A stretch of 64,000 bases of DNA. Origin: Erythrophleum ivorense (taxonomy: Eukaryota; Streptophyta; Magnoliopsida; Fabales; Fabaceae). Below, piece by piece: positions 11,595-24,317 of this stretch (position 1 is its first letter; the number at the start of each line of letters is the position of its first letter). Both the position numbers and the translations under genes were made by a program. The notes beneath the pieces are model-generated. The model ran no database searches, was not told where the DNA came from, and saw only the letters and a program-made list of their open reading frames with translations. The stretch covers positions 7,647,501 through 7,711,500 of the forward strand of contig JAIUCV010000011.1 of the NCBI GenBank assembly GCA_026724425.1, given 5' to 3'.

Positions 11595-12170
11595 CTTATA
11601 ATCTCATTAACAGAATATGGAAAACCTATATTGAAGGAAACAAAGCTCAATTGAAGAAAAATCTGACAAATCTTACATTAAAACTTTTTGAAAAACATAA
11701 AAAATAAAAACAATGGAAAAATGATTACGATCACACCAATTTTGATCATATTGAATCTATGGATCTAATAAGTTATTGGGAGAACAAAAAAAAACCCTAT
11801 TTTAAAAAGAATTTAAAGGATTTATCTTTAAAACAAAAAACAAAAAAAATTACCTTTTAAGATATGTGTTCTAATTTTGAGACATATTAAGTTTGATTAG
11901 TTCAAAAGATTAAGAAAAAGATTAAAATAGAGTATTTTACAAATTATTCTTAAAAATTATAATTTATCAAAATTACATATTTTTATTAATGATGATAGTT
12001 GGAATATCTTAAATATTAAATGGGGTATAGTTGGCAAAATTACTTTTTAAAATCAAGCTTGGGAACAACATGGGAATTTTTCATTTTTTATTAAAATAAT
12101 GATTTATTCTACCATGAAAAAATGATAAATTTATGAGATATTATACTTTCTATATTATTAGTAATATTGG
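11595..12170. repeat. Right arm of the large inverted repeat (copy A)
   Basis: Partner of 9925-10520. Outside it, 12170-12435 has no inverted match; then the tandem array begins, whose unit also has an inverted copy at 9196-9470. The structure is therefore doubly inverted, with an inner stem near 0.58 kb and an outer match near 0.25 kb. Confidence 0.7.
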
Positions 12171-12434
12171 TGGAAGCGTTAGAAAAAAAAATTCTATTAA
12201 CTTTATTAGATTTGGGAATTAGAAGAAGCAAAAGAAATATATTTTTAATTTCACAAATAATGTAAAGTGTTAATTTTACTTTAAATAAACTAACTTTTGA
12301 TGAATTTATAAGTCAAAAACTTTATTGGCTCAACAGAAAAGCAGAGTTGGTGCAATTGGGAATAGGGTTCAAATAATAGATGGAAGAAGAATCTTTTTTA
12401 CCCACCTACTATGATATTATTAGACTACACTAGC

Positions 12435-14080
12435 TTAGCAAGATGAAGTAACTAGACTTATCCAAAATTTAGTGCACCTATAAAATTTGGACTTATTAGC
12501 AAAAAAAATTACTAAAGAGAAAAGCCTAAAAATAAAAGAAGAACTTGTAATTGTCATGAATGGAAACCAACAATCAAATAGCCTAACAAGCATAGATTCT
12601 TTAATATAGAGAAATCTTGAAAGCATGATAGAAAATTTATACCCATACAAAAAAACATTGTCAAAATTTTATAGCAAAAGATAAGATCTATACACAATAG
12701 ATAATTATTACAAGAAAGTAGATACGTGCATAAAATAATGCATCAAATGTTTTTCATATCCATAAATCATGTAAAGATACGAAGTAGTACAAATATAGAT
12801 AAAAGTTTGATAGATGTAATTAATTTTGATTTTTCAAAAATATGAACAAGTTAAAAAATGATACAAGTACTTGTTCAAATTGTATTTGTCTTTTTATGAA
12901 TAGTGTGAATAGTACAAAATAGTGAGTAGTAACTACATTTATCCAACATTTGGTACTCCTATAAAATTTGGATTTATTAGCAAAATAATTATTCAAGCAA
13001 AAAGCTTGAAGATAGAAGAAGAACTTGCAATTGTCATGAATGGAAACTAACAATCAAATAGACTAATAAGCATAGATTCTCTAACATAGAGAAATCTTGA
13101 AAGTGTGATAGAAGATTGATATCTATAACAAAAAGTATTGTCAAAATTTTATAACAAAAGATAAGATCTATATACAATAGATAATTATTATAAGAAAGTA
13201 GATATATGGTATAAAACAATGTATCCTGTGTTTCTTATCTTCATATATCATGTAGGGTTACGAAGTAGTACAAATATAGATAAAGTTTGATACATGTAAT
13301 ATTAATTTTGATTTTTGAAAAACATGAACAAGTTAAAAAATGGTATAAATACTTGTTCAAAAATAGTCAAAAGTTGCTATTACATATATAGCAATTGTAG
13401 AGAGCTAGTTGATAAGAATTTTATTGCATTTGTCCTTTTATTCAAAATGTGTGTGAACATTATAAAATAGTGAATAGTAACAACACTTATTCAAAATGTG
13501 GTGCAACTCTAAAATTTAGACTTATTAGCATAAAGAATTATTGAAGTGAAAAGCTTGAAGATAGAAGCAGAACTTGCAATTGTTATAAATGGAAATCAAC
13601 AATCAAATAGCCTATCAAGTATAGATTTTCTAACATTTAAAAAAAAATCTTTAAAGCATAATAGAAGGTTGATACTTGTATAAAAAAGTATTATCAAAAT
13701 TTTATAATAAAAAAATAAGATCTATGTACAATAGACAATCATTACAAAAAAGCATATAAGTGGCATAAAATAATTGCATCATTTGTTCCTCATCTCCATA
13801 AATCATGCAAGATATGAAGCAATACAAATGGAGATAAAAATTTGATACATATAATTAATTTTGATTTTTTAAAATGATGAATAAGTTAAAAAATAGTACA
13901 AGTACTTGTTCAAAAATAATTAAAAGTTGCCATAACATATATAGCCTTTGCAAAGAGCCAACTTGATAGGATTTAGGGTATTTGTCCTTTTATGTATAGT
14001 GTAATAAATGACATAATGAATAGTATAAAATAATAAATAATGGTATATAATATTAGTTTTGTTTCATTTGGTATTAGGTT
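12435..14080. repeat. Tandem array, three diverged units of about 0.48-0.55 kb (copy A)
   Basis: The landmark GAACTTGTAATTGTCATGAA and its variants recur at 12541, 13021 and 13570. Each is preceded by ATAAAATTTGGACTTATTAGC-like sequence and followed by AACAATCAAATAG, a TAGATTCT word, and the run ending GAACAAGTTAAAAAATG. The small minus-strand ORFs here (12435-12650, 12820-13053, 13034-13219) are the same accidental frame repeated by the array. Confidence 0.8.
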
Positions 14081-15623
14081 TTTATAAATATTTGTAATTT
14101 ATTTTTTAATTATATTCAGAAAATATTCAGGGAATTTTGGGAATAAAAATGTTTATTACTTCTTAAATATTCTTGAACTTCCAACTCTACTATAAATATA
14201 AAATATTTTTCTGTATATTATAGTTACACAATTGTATTTTCAAGAAATTTTCTTTTAATCGACTGTGTAGGGACTTGAAATTTTTAATAAAATTTTAAAT
14301 TAAGATAAATTACTTTAAGTGGTCAATTCAGCTCCACATTTTGACTTATTCTGTCTGACTTTGTCAAAACCAAAAAGTAACGGACCAGTAATATATTGTT
14401 AATATTAGTAGATGTCAGATTATGCAAACTTGTTACTGAACTTTCAAAAGTTGGCTAAAAGGGACTTTTCGATTGGGCAAGTGTGCCTCTAGATCCCAAT
14501 CAATCTAACATAAAACATAAACATCCTATAATCGTCCTTTCTTCATCCAACAAAGTTTTCAAAAAAATAATATACAAATATTACAGATTCTAAAAGTCTG
14601 CAATTAGTTCAAGTGCACCTCACGTCGTCATCCAATCTAGTAGATTTTAAAGCACACATTTTTCAAAAAAATAGTCATATGCATCTATAGTAATATATGT
14701 CAGATTAAATATTTATATTAAATATGATACAATCATACAATATTAAAATTATATTAAACATTTTAAATCTTAAATAGGATCTGCATAAATACCAATACAA
14801 GTGCGAGAGGAATCAAATTTGAGTTTAATTGGTTTATCTTTTTGAGTTTTTATTTTGGTGATTGTCTTTTTAAAATTGGAGAGTGAAAGCAAGGAAAAAT
14901 TTCCCTCTTAGAGGGAATTTTTTTTGTTAGGGGGGGGGGGGGGGGGAAGGAGACCATCCTTGTCCCTACCATAATTGGGTAATTAAAGGTAAATATATTG
15001 GCTGGCGCCATCTATCTACTCTATATATTAGTTATATGTATTCACTTTTTAAAGTTATGTAAGTTGACATTACTTGTTGGAAGGTACCCGTGCTTATGAC
15101 AAATTTTTAATTTTTTATATCTAACTTAGATTATATATTATTTACTATTCAAAGACCTCTCTTTCATATTGCAATGCTATTAAATAAAATTACTTTTAAG
15201 TGATAAATTAAAAAAAAGACTTAAAGTAACAAAGTTTTTATATACATAAATATGTTAACCTTTTTAAATTTTTACCCTCAATAATTTTATCTTAGATTCG
15301 TCTCTATCTATCTGGCTAATTGGAATGGGTGAAGGAGAGTTCACCAATTTTAACGTATGATTTATTTTTTAATCACAATACTATTACTTGTTACATTTTC
15401 TCAACATGTGGCTAATGTCCTCTCAACGTGTTGGTGACAATGAATTTTACAATACCAACACATTGAGGTGTTCATAACTCCCATCCAAGGTGCTTGTAAA
15501 ATATTACGACTCTTTGTTAGAGTTCTTGAGTGCTTAAGAGGTCACTAGCAAGTTACCAGTATACTGAAAATATGTCATGAACTTTGAGAAGCGTATATAA
15601 AAAGAGTATTATCAACACAACTA
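14081..15623. other. Spacer with a G17 tract, no gene
   Basis: AT-rich shared spacer. It has a run of 17 G residues at 14930-14946 in otherwise AT-rich DNA, preceded by the small palindrome TTCCCTCTTAGAGGGAA (14901-14917). The copy B counterpart near 37957 is the interrupted tract GGGGGGGTGGGGTGGGG. I see no coding region. Confidence 0.6.
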
Positions 15624-16651
15624 ACACTCAATGTCAGTTAATAGCACATTATGAGATGTTATCAATATTTTGAGAAAATGTTATCATGACATGTTGAAAA
15701 GATATTATCAGCAAATACATTAGTGCACATAAAACATAAATTTGCATCATAAAATTAATTGAATTAAAATAGTTTTAACATGTATGAAATAAGTGATAAG
15801 GACAAATACGAGCCGCGATGACGACACTAAAATGTTTCAAAACTCGGAATGACTTGGTTAATTGACTTAGGAATTGTAAGGCTATTGTTATGAATCGTTA
15901 TATGAATTCATTTTGAGGTTAAATTAGTTTGGCTTTGTTATAACTAGCTAAAATTTGTAAAATTAATTTGGTTTAACTTTGGACTCAATCTAAATTTTAC
16001 AAAAATCAATTTTAAAAAACAATGATAAGTCTATCAACTTTGTTTTTATTTTAACGAGAGTAGCTAACCAAAAATAAGCTTTGGCTTTTGTGTTTTGTTG
16101 AGTAATTCTATTGTTTTGAGATTATAGTCTTTTAATACACACTATGAAGTGGATTGGAATTTAAAAATCATACACCTTAATGGTATTATATTTACTTCGC
16201 ATATTTATATTTACTTGCGTAGAGTTATTTAATTATTCTATCTTTACTTTATTTGTGTTATTATAATATAAAATTATAATAGTTGAAGTCATAAATTAAG
16301 ATATAACATTTTTATTACACAACATATATTATATTATATTTAAATTGATTAATTATTTTCACATAGTTATGGTGTCATCTATTCAACTGTTCCATTTAAT
16401 TAATTGAATCAATTGGCTTGTGAGTTAGTAGTGTCTCTATGTCAATGACAAAGTCAAATTTTAACATTGAACAACATTTCTAGATGCAAATTGACATAAG
16501 GCTTACATATGGATTAACAAACTTGATGCAAGTCAAATTGGGTGAGCTAGTTTTCCCATATAATTCTTTTTTTTTTTTTTTGCCAGAATTCCCAAATAAA
16601 CTTTGAAATCTCGTGGATTTGTTAATTACTGTCATAAGAAATAATTATCAA
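15624..16651. other. Unit B spacer up to the LTR insertion site
   Basis: Collinear with 1-870 of copy A and with 38646-39680 of copy C. No gene. It ends in ATCAA (16647-16651), the left half of the target-site duplication of the solo LTR. Confidence 0.7.
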
Positions 16652-19600
16652 TGTGAACACCGTATTTTATCTAGAAAAATTTCAAAAAAAAAAAAATAAT
16701 GTAATAATAATAATGAAATCAATTTTAATATATATATATATATATATGAAAAATGACAAAATGAAGAAAGTAAGAAAAATAGGTATTGGATTCATTTTCT
16801 CCCAAATTTCTGAAACCCAATAATTCAAAATAAAAAAAGAAAAAGGAAAAAAAGTTAAAAAGGTAAAGACATAAAATGAAAATCAAAGAAAAAGGAAAAA
16901 AAAAGCAAAAGAAATTTTTGACTCGATAAAAAAAAAAGTATCCCAAATACTAAAAAAAAATGGGGAGGGTTCTAACCCAACTCTCTTAAGCCCATCAGCC
17001 CAAATTGCTACAACCCAAAATCAATAAAAAAAAAAGAAAGAGAAGAAGGAGGGGATACGAGTCCAACTGCTGAAACCCAAAATATTCTTTGGATTGGGCC
17101 ATCGGGCCATATACATAACCCTACCCAGTTTTCCTCTTTGGACTCCCTAAATGACACATGACTCTGGCAGCAAAACACGCACATAGACACACAGAACACT
17201 GAAACACAAAAATGGAAATGGCAGCAGGGGCGTTGAGGAGCCCAATGTCTCAGAGGAATGCGAGAAGGGAAGAAACAAGGCAGCGCTTCAAAGGGGTTAG
17301 CAAAGAACAAAGCAGAAGGTCTGTAGCAATGGGCTCGAGGTGTGGACCTTTCCTCCGGTCTCTTTCACCATCGAACTGAGGGAAGGTCTAACGCCGAAAT
17401 GGAAAAGAAAAAACAAGGATGGAAACCAAGGAAGAAAGGGAGGGCGGAAAAGCGAGGAAATGAATCAGGCAGAGGGTTTGAGGGAAGAAGGGGATCAACA
17501 GGAGAGAAAGGGATCAAAAATAAAAAGGGGCGGAGAGTGCGAACGACGGGGGATTAGAAGGTGGATTTTTTTAGTAGAGGAGAGATTTGAAAAATGGAGG
17601 GAGCGGGAGATAGAGGCTGAGCAAAGGGGGTGAGGATTTGAGATAAAGGGAGAAAAAGGAGAGGTAGAGAGGGTGACAGGGAGAAGGGGCTGAGATTCGA
17701 GAAAAAGGAGATCAGGAGACGCCGAAAAAGAAGAGAAGCAGAGGAAGCGAGAGGGAGATTTCAATTTCGGGAAGAAAGGTAGAGGATGCGAGGGACCAAA
17801 AATCAAAACGGGGAGTAGGAGGAGTGTCCAAGAGAGAAGAAAGAAACTTGAAGATAGTCACTCTTCTACTACAGCTCCTGCAGGTAAGAGAAAGTTTTGC
17901 GTGCTTTCCTGGTTTGTCAATGAAATTGTTTGTGTCTTGCTGCTGATGTAAAATGGGAATGGAGGATTGGGTAATTTTCTTGTATGGAGTGGGCATGGAT
18001 AAAGTTTGAAAGAGCATGCTCTGTATATGTCCTTGGGCATGTACAGTAGATACTCGATGGATTGCCTGAGAAGAGTCTGAAATAGCTGTAGGTAATTTGA
18101 TTCTTATATTTTTGTTAGTAAAGGCTGCTGTGTTGATGATCTAAGTCGTGGAATCCATGAGGACCATGTTAATGTAGCTTCGATCCTCTTCCTGTTATCA
18201 TGGACATGTGTTTCAAGTTATTGTTTTCTATGAAAGCTTTAGTATGATTTCTTTTGGCTAAAGACTGCTGGACTGTATAGCAATATGGTTTTTTTCTTTG
18301 TATTGTTCGAAATGTGGTACCCTTAGAAGGCTTCATTCTTTAAGGTCAATTTGATTCATTAGATCCTCATTTTTGTATGTTGAGTTATGTTCGAGTTGTT
18401 CCATAAGACTCTGTGCTTTGTTGTTATGAAGTCCCTGGTTTTGGTTCTGTATCTCGTGTAGAGTTTTACGTCTTGTTGCTGTATGCTTCTTGTAACACCA
18501 TAACTTCTAGCTCATTTGATGCCATTTATAAGCTTTGTATTGTCAATCCCACAAGATCATATGAAAAGGAGATAGAAATAATAAACTTTTTCCGCGTTGC
18601 GCTATGTCAAAAAAATTCAATTTGGTGTCATGTGGACTGTGTGAACTCATACTATACTTTCTCATATTTAATTTCATTATTACAACTCATTTGTATCACA
18701 AAAACATACCTACAACCCATGGAAACCGAAATGGAGCTCAAAATAAACAAGCACATTTTCAGCCAGATTTGCTCCATTTTCGGACCCAACTTTGAAAAAT
18801 TATAACTAAATTTAAAAAATTCAAAATGATGCAATATTTATTATTATGGAAACCTTAGGATGTCTACTTCACACTAAAAATATGCCCAGGTCATAAAATT
18901 CATCACACAGGACGTTTGACATCCAAAAAGCTACAGAGTCGCTGGCTGCCTAGGCTGTTGTTCAGTTTACTAATACAAATTTCTGAAATTCATAACTAAT
19001 TTTATAAAAATTAAAATCACACATATTTTGTCATTATGAAAAGATACAAATGTTAAATTGATATTAAAAATAATTTCAAAATGAAACAGATACGTTTAGT
19101 CAGCTGGACCCTATGGAACAGTAATTAGACTCATGGGGCGCTACTGATACTGATAGTTAACTTCAAACATGCATAACTCACTGGTCAGACCTCCAAATGA
19201 GGTGATCTCGGTGGTCACAGAAATATTATGACCTCTAGTTTATTCATGTAAAATTTCATAATCATTGGACACCATTTGGCCATCGGGTGACACAGAATTC
19301 AAAACTGCCAGTATGAACAGTACCCATACTCATGAAAAATCCTAACTTTAAAAATTTATTAAATATTCTCTAGGTCTCTGAAAATTATAATCTTTAGCTT
19401 CCCAAAAATCTCTTAATGAGACCTAATTGCATGTCAAGTTTCAGGGCAAGACTAACTCATTTGGCCAAAAAATGGTATAGGATTCCATTATGGTCAATTT
19501 TGGCTCCATATTGGGTATCAAAATTGCCAAATGGATTTCCCTTGGTCTTGGAACCTTTTGGGCAAGTTTAAAAGCATATTTAAGACTTGTGTAAGTTGCC

Positions 19601-22600
19601 CAAATGGTCCCAAACCTCATGCATCTTATTTTGGCCATTCAACCCACATTTATACACATTCATCAAACTTTACATTCTCATACCATAGCCTTACATACTC
19701 AAAACATGGGCTAGTGGCCATATATCATAATCATACATCTAAACATCACATAATATCATATTTACATGTGTCTCAAGGGTCATGTGCCATTTACAATAAT
19801 CATATACATCATTGAACATCATTATGGTTTAAAAAAGGTAAAAGTTAAACATATGAATGTCAATCTCTCTTCTTCAATGTTGTTGGCTCCCATTAACATA
19901 TCCACTTAGTTCACCTAGCATTTTAGAGCATTGGAGAGGAGGGGATGAAATTCAAAGAATCCCAATAACTCATCTCCCATTCAATCACACATAATATGTA
20001 CAAAGCAAGCTTTTCAAATGCATGTATGGAAAAATAGAAGCTATAGACATTTTAAAAGCAAACTTGGCATATGAACAATTCATACAAGACATCCAAGAGT
20101 GCACCAAGTGCTTGGATTGGTCTCACACTTCTCCTCATGGATTTTGGATTTGCCTCACCCATTCTTTAAGCACTTTAGACTCAACCATACTCTTGGGAGT
20201 CCACTTGACTTTTGGGAGACTCTTCACTTTGTCTCAACCAAGCTCAAGGGTTCTTGGCTCATCCTCATCAAAGGGAAGAGTTCTTGGCCTCTCCACACTC
20301 AAGCAAACTCATACAAATATCATGTGCTCATTTGAAACATAACATGGCATCAAGGATCATGGAATATAAAGGCATGCTAGCATACTTTTCTTAGCTTGAA
20401 AATACACATACACACATTCTAAAACAAGCTAAACACACATCCATGCATGAGAGAAGGTGGAGAGAGCTACCTTGCACAATTTCACACACTTTTTCTACTT
20501 AGAGTTCATTAATTTTTCTTGCAATTTCTTTGCTTTCTTGGATAGGAGGTGCATGTGGGAAGCTCTCTAGGGGTCTTAGGAGCATGTTTAAACATTCAAT
20601 TAAGTCTAAGAACATTCATATAAAATCAGATTTGGAAGGGAGCATTTGGATCCCTAATGGTTCTATCTTGTCTCCTAAGGCTCCTTTCTTAATTCTATTG
20701 GTTCCTTTTTAATTCTTGCCATCTAAAACCTCTAATCCCTCCACAAATTGGATAGAAATCAGCCCATAAGACTTGGGCTCATGGTGGTCAAATTCGTGCA
20801 AGAGGAAGGAGGAGGAAGGAACTACCAAAGAATGGAAGTTTTACCTTGTTTTCTTGCTTTCTCTTGGTTGCTTTTCACTTGGCTAGCCTCCCCTCACCAA
20901 ATCCGAAAATTTCATCTTTGTTCTACCTTCAAAATAGATTTAAAAGCACCATCAAACCCATAGAAATAAGGAGGAGAAGGAGGAGAAGTGACTTGCTAAG
21001 GAGAAAGCTAGATTTTTCATGAAATTTTCTACCTTTTCTTGGCTTTTTTCTCCCTCCAAGAGTGCTCCTTCTTATGCGCCTAAGAGAATTGATTCTCCTC
21101 TCTGTTTTGGGCAAAAGAAAGATGGTGAAAAATGAGGGCAAGGGAGGGCGTGAGAAAGAGAGTGTATTAAAAGCAAAATAATTCCAAAAATTCCCATTTC
21201 ATCCCTCGTTTTTGGCATTTTTGTTTCTAATCCGTTTTAGCTCCTTTTTGAGAACCGTCTTTTCTATCATAAAATTTAGGTCCTCAATCTTATAAAATGC
21301 CTTTGGAATCACTCAATTTGGAGCTAAAACCTTCCCGAATGATTCGGTCAAAGTTCGGGCTCACCGCCATTGGAAAACTTATACCGAAGGGGCTTTAACT
21401 AGCCCGGGACTTCCCATTGTCTTTAGAGCCTCTAAGAACTCCAGAGAACTCAAAATTTTCATTTGAAAAGCCCTCCTGTGAGTTTTTCAAAAAGTGTCCA
21501 TATTTATGAAAATGCCACTGGCCTTTCGGCAAATTTATCGAATCACTCTGGCCTTGATTTCTGGGCAACTTAAGACTCAAATCCTCATTTTACATTATTT
21601 AGAATTTTATCATAATTTTATTTGGCCCCAATTTCTTCTATTTCAGGGACTTCCTTTTATATCTGGCCTATTTCTTATGTTTACGGAGAAACTGAACATT
21701 GCGTTTCTTATGTTTACAGAGGGACCGGATGTTACACTTCTTCATCATGCAGTTTTGCACCTAAGTGCACTATGTTGGAATAAGTCCTTGCACAGAGGGC
21801 TATGTCTCGCTGCTGCACAATATTGGGTCCAGTTTAATTGTATTTCTGTATAAGGGTTATATATTTAAGGGCTGCACAACTCATGCTTCTGTGTTGGATG
21901 ATAAGGCGCTGTATGCCCATTTCCTACAAAGGTTTTTTTTTGGGATGCAGTTCTATTTTATATGGTTTTCACTTTCAATTTTAGGATTGTCGTGTGAGAC
22001 TTCTTGTCTCCTCAGGCATATAGGATCAGACTTAATGATCATGTGAGGTAATAAGCTTTCTTAGTATCTATTAGGTATTAAATTTATGTTTTAACAAGTT
22101 TTGGGTTTCAATGGCCCACATGGAATTTTGTTTTTAAAAGGATTTCAAAAAAAAGGAAGAGAAAAAAAATAAATCAAAATTAGGTTTTGACAAAAAAGGG
22201 GATTAAACATTTTTTTATTAAATGGTAAAGTATTTTTCCAAATCCTTGAACAAGGTAATCAATGAAATTAATTTTTTTTTGATCTACTTATAAATTAAGT
22301 TTAAATCTTTTAAAACAAAACTAAAAAAAAAAAGGAGTCTTCCTCTATAAATAATAGAAAGTTTTCAAAATTCAAGCTCAGCCTTCCGTTTTTTCTCTCT
22401 CAAAAGTTTGTTAAAATCAAAAGAAAATAAAAAGAAAAAAAGAAAAGGAAATAAAAAGTATATGTAATAAAACAAAAAAAAAAGATCAAAAATGGGAGAA
22501 AGAGTAAAGAAATGGAATTGATTCAATCTTTGGAAATTAAAACATAAAAAAAATCAACTTAAAAATCATTTTGATTGCAATAATCTAAATGATTTTCATA

Positions 22601-23968
22601 TTTTTTCTCTTTTCATCAGAACATAAAGAATAAAAAATATAAAAAAAATATATAAAAGGAGAACAAAACTAAAGAGAACAACAATAACGATAACAAAGGA
22701 GAATACAAAAGTGAATGAGAAATTAATCTCTTTTTCAATCTTTTAAACCTTTCTCAAAGTCTCTTTTAAAAATAAAATGAAATAATTGAAGAAAAGACAA
22801 CTAAAAAAACAAAAACAAAAACAAATGAAATGTCAAAAAAGTGAATAGAAAATAAAAAATGAGAGAAAAATAAAAGAAGTAAAATTACTTTTATTTTTAG
22901 CAAATTAAAACACACCAACTCACTTTAAATTCGTCTCATTTTTGCTAAAGGTAAAAGTAATTTTTTATTTTCCTTTTTCTTTTCACAAAACAAAAAAAAA
23001 AAACAATAAAAGCGAAAACAAAGATTAAGCTGAAAAAAAATGGGTGTCATTTTGTTTTTGTAATTTTAATTTGAATATCTTGCTTTTACTTACTTTTAAA
23101 AGATAAGTTTCGCCTCTTTGATTAATCAAACGCAAAAATAAATAAATTAAAAAATTAAAAAAGGTAGAAAAAAATCATAAAAAATGAGAAGAGTAACAAA
23201 GTAAAAAGTAACTATATCTTTTAAAAAATAAAACATATCAATCAACTGCAAAGTCATTTTATTTGTGAAAGTTAAAGTTATTTTTATTATATTATTCTTT
23301 TCATTAAAAAAAGAACAAAACAAAAAGCAAAATAAAAATAAAAATAAAAAAACTAACAGAACAAAATAAAACAAAAAAAGAAACAAAACAACCTAAAAAA
23401 ACAAATAAACACAGTCTCCATTCGAACTACGTGGACTTTGATCTCTCTTGGAGGGTACGTAGGCCCCTATACTCTCATCCTAGGTCAAATCAGTCCTTGT
23501 AAATATAATTTTCTTTTCAATTTTCAATTTCTTAATTTCTTTTCTTTTATTTTATTTTTCTAATTTGGTTTCTTTAATTTCTTTCTTCCTTTTTTTTAAT
23601 TTCATTTCTTTTATTTCTATTTCTTATTTTGCATGTGATTTCTTAATAAGAATTAAAATAGATTAAAGGCCATGGTAATTTTGCACAACTAACTTAAAGT
23701 AACCGTTCTTAAGAATGGGTGTAGTGGGGTGTCTAACATCTTCCCAACTCACAATCGACTCTTGGATCTATTTACTGGTTTGTAAACCATTTTTCAAATT
23801 AAAAAAGTTTTTTCCAAAATTTTGCCTTTTGAAAAATAAAAATTTAGTGACGACTCTACTTATTTTTAATTTTGATTTCAATTTTCATTTTCTGTGAAAA
23901 TTGAATCGAAATTTCTTTTCAAAATCTCTTTTTTAAAGTGCCACGTAGTCATATTTTTGGATGTGACA
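16652..23968 (+). mobile_element. Solo LTR of a Tat/Ogre-like Ty3/gypsy element, interrupted by a second solo LTR
   Basis: Begins TGTGAACACC, ends GGATGTGACA (canonical TG...CA), and is flanked by the 5-bp duplication ATCAA (16647-16651, 23969-23973). Copy C shows the empty site near 39680. The right part has wording I associate with Tat/Ogre LTR ends: GAACTACGTGGACTTTGATC near 23424, GGTACGTAGGCCCC near 23454, GGGGTGTCTAACATCTTCCC at 23726-23745 and GTGACGACTC near 23847. No second copy of the termini, no primer-binding site and no gag or pol are visible inside. Without the nested element (18491-21736 plus 5 bp) the LTR is about 4.07 kb. The GA-rich stretch at 17340-17850 and its ORFs look like LTR leader, not genes. 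Confidence 0.75.
18491..21736 (-). mobile_element. Nested solo LTR (3246 bp)
   Basis: Begins TGTAACACCATAAC and ends CCGGATGTTACA, with the 5-bp duplication CTTCT at 18486-18490 and 21737-21741. Removing it joins the outer LTR cleanly. Read on the minus strand it starts TGTAACATCCGGTCCCTC and ends TTATGGTGTTACA, the usual shape of a plant gypsy LTR, so I place it on minus. No internal domain or repeated terminus is present, hence a solo LTR. ORFs of 60-119 aa within it are scattered over both strands and not gene-like. Confidence 0.78.
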
Positions 23969-23973
23969 ATCAA

Positions 23974-24317
23974 CATTGCTAATTAAATTTTTAGGGATAT
24001 TCATGGTTAAAATTATGAATCTTCTTATTTTTTTTAAGAGAGATAAATTCAAAGTGTGAAGATCATTATTTATATAGATCTTATACATTTAAATAAAACT
24101 CATCACTCAAGTAGACTTTATATATTTTGTGCCTATCTTTTTTGTATATAAAATTATCAATTTTAGAAAAAAAATTAAGAGAAGTGGAATTAATTTTTGT
24201 GTTTACACGTGTTAATATGTTTGGCATTCAACCGACGTGGTCATGTAGATACCAAATAGATTGAATTGGAGGTATGGAATTTGCTATTGATTTTAGAGTT
24301 TTTGGATATATATATTA
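23974..24317. other. Unit B spacer after the LTR insertion, no gene
   Basis: Resumes the shared spacer at CATTGCTAATTAAATTTT and is collinear with copy C from 39680. No coding region is supported. Confidence 0.6.

Larger units (their letters stand above)
1..15623. repeat. Tandem segmental duplication, copy A (left-truncated by window)
   Basis: Base 1 aligns with 15624 and 38646: all three positions begin the same stretch (ACACTCA, then a run ending in GAGATGTTATCAATATTTTG). From there the order of landmarks is shared with copies B and C: spacer, copia LTR/PBS relic, OMT exon 2, OMT exon 1, then the upstream flank. Copy A alone carries about 2 kb at 875-2885, a hAT MITE (5280-6032) and a Harbinger MITE (10608-11491). 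It lacks the 2.8-kb block present in B and C. The window opens inside the unit, so the true left boundary is not visible. Confidence 0.9.

Noticed and set aside
12435..13219. Three minus-strand 61-77 residue ORFs
   Set aside because: The same accidental frame is repeated by the tandem array. It is AT-rich, and codon content is not protein-like.
17340..17806. Overlapping ORFs on both strands in GA-rich DNA
   Set aside because: Low-complexity purine-rich leader of the solo LTR. The peptides are runs of Arg/Glu/Gly or Ser/Pro with no domain.
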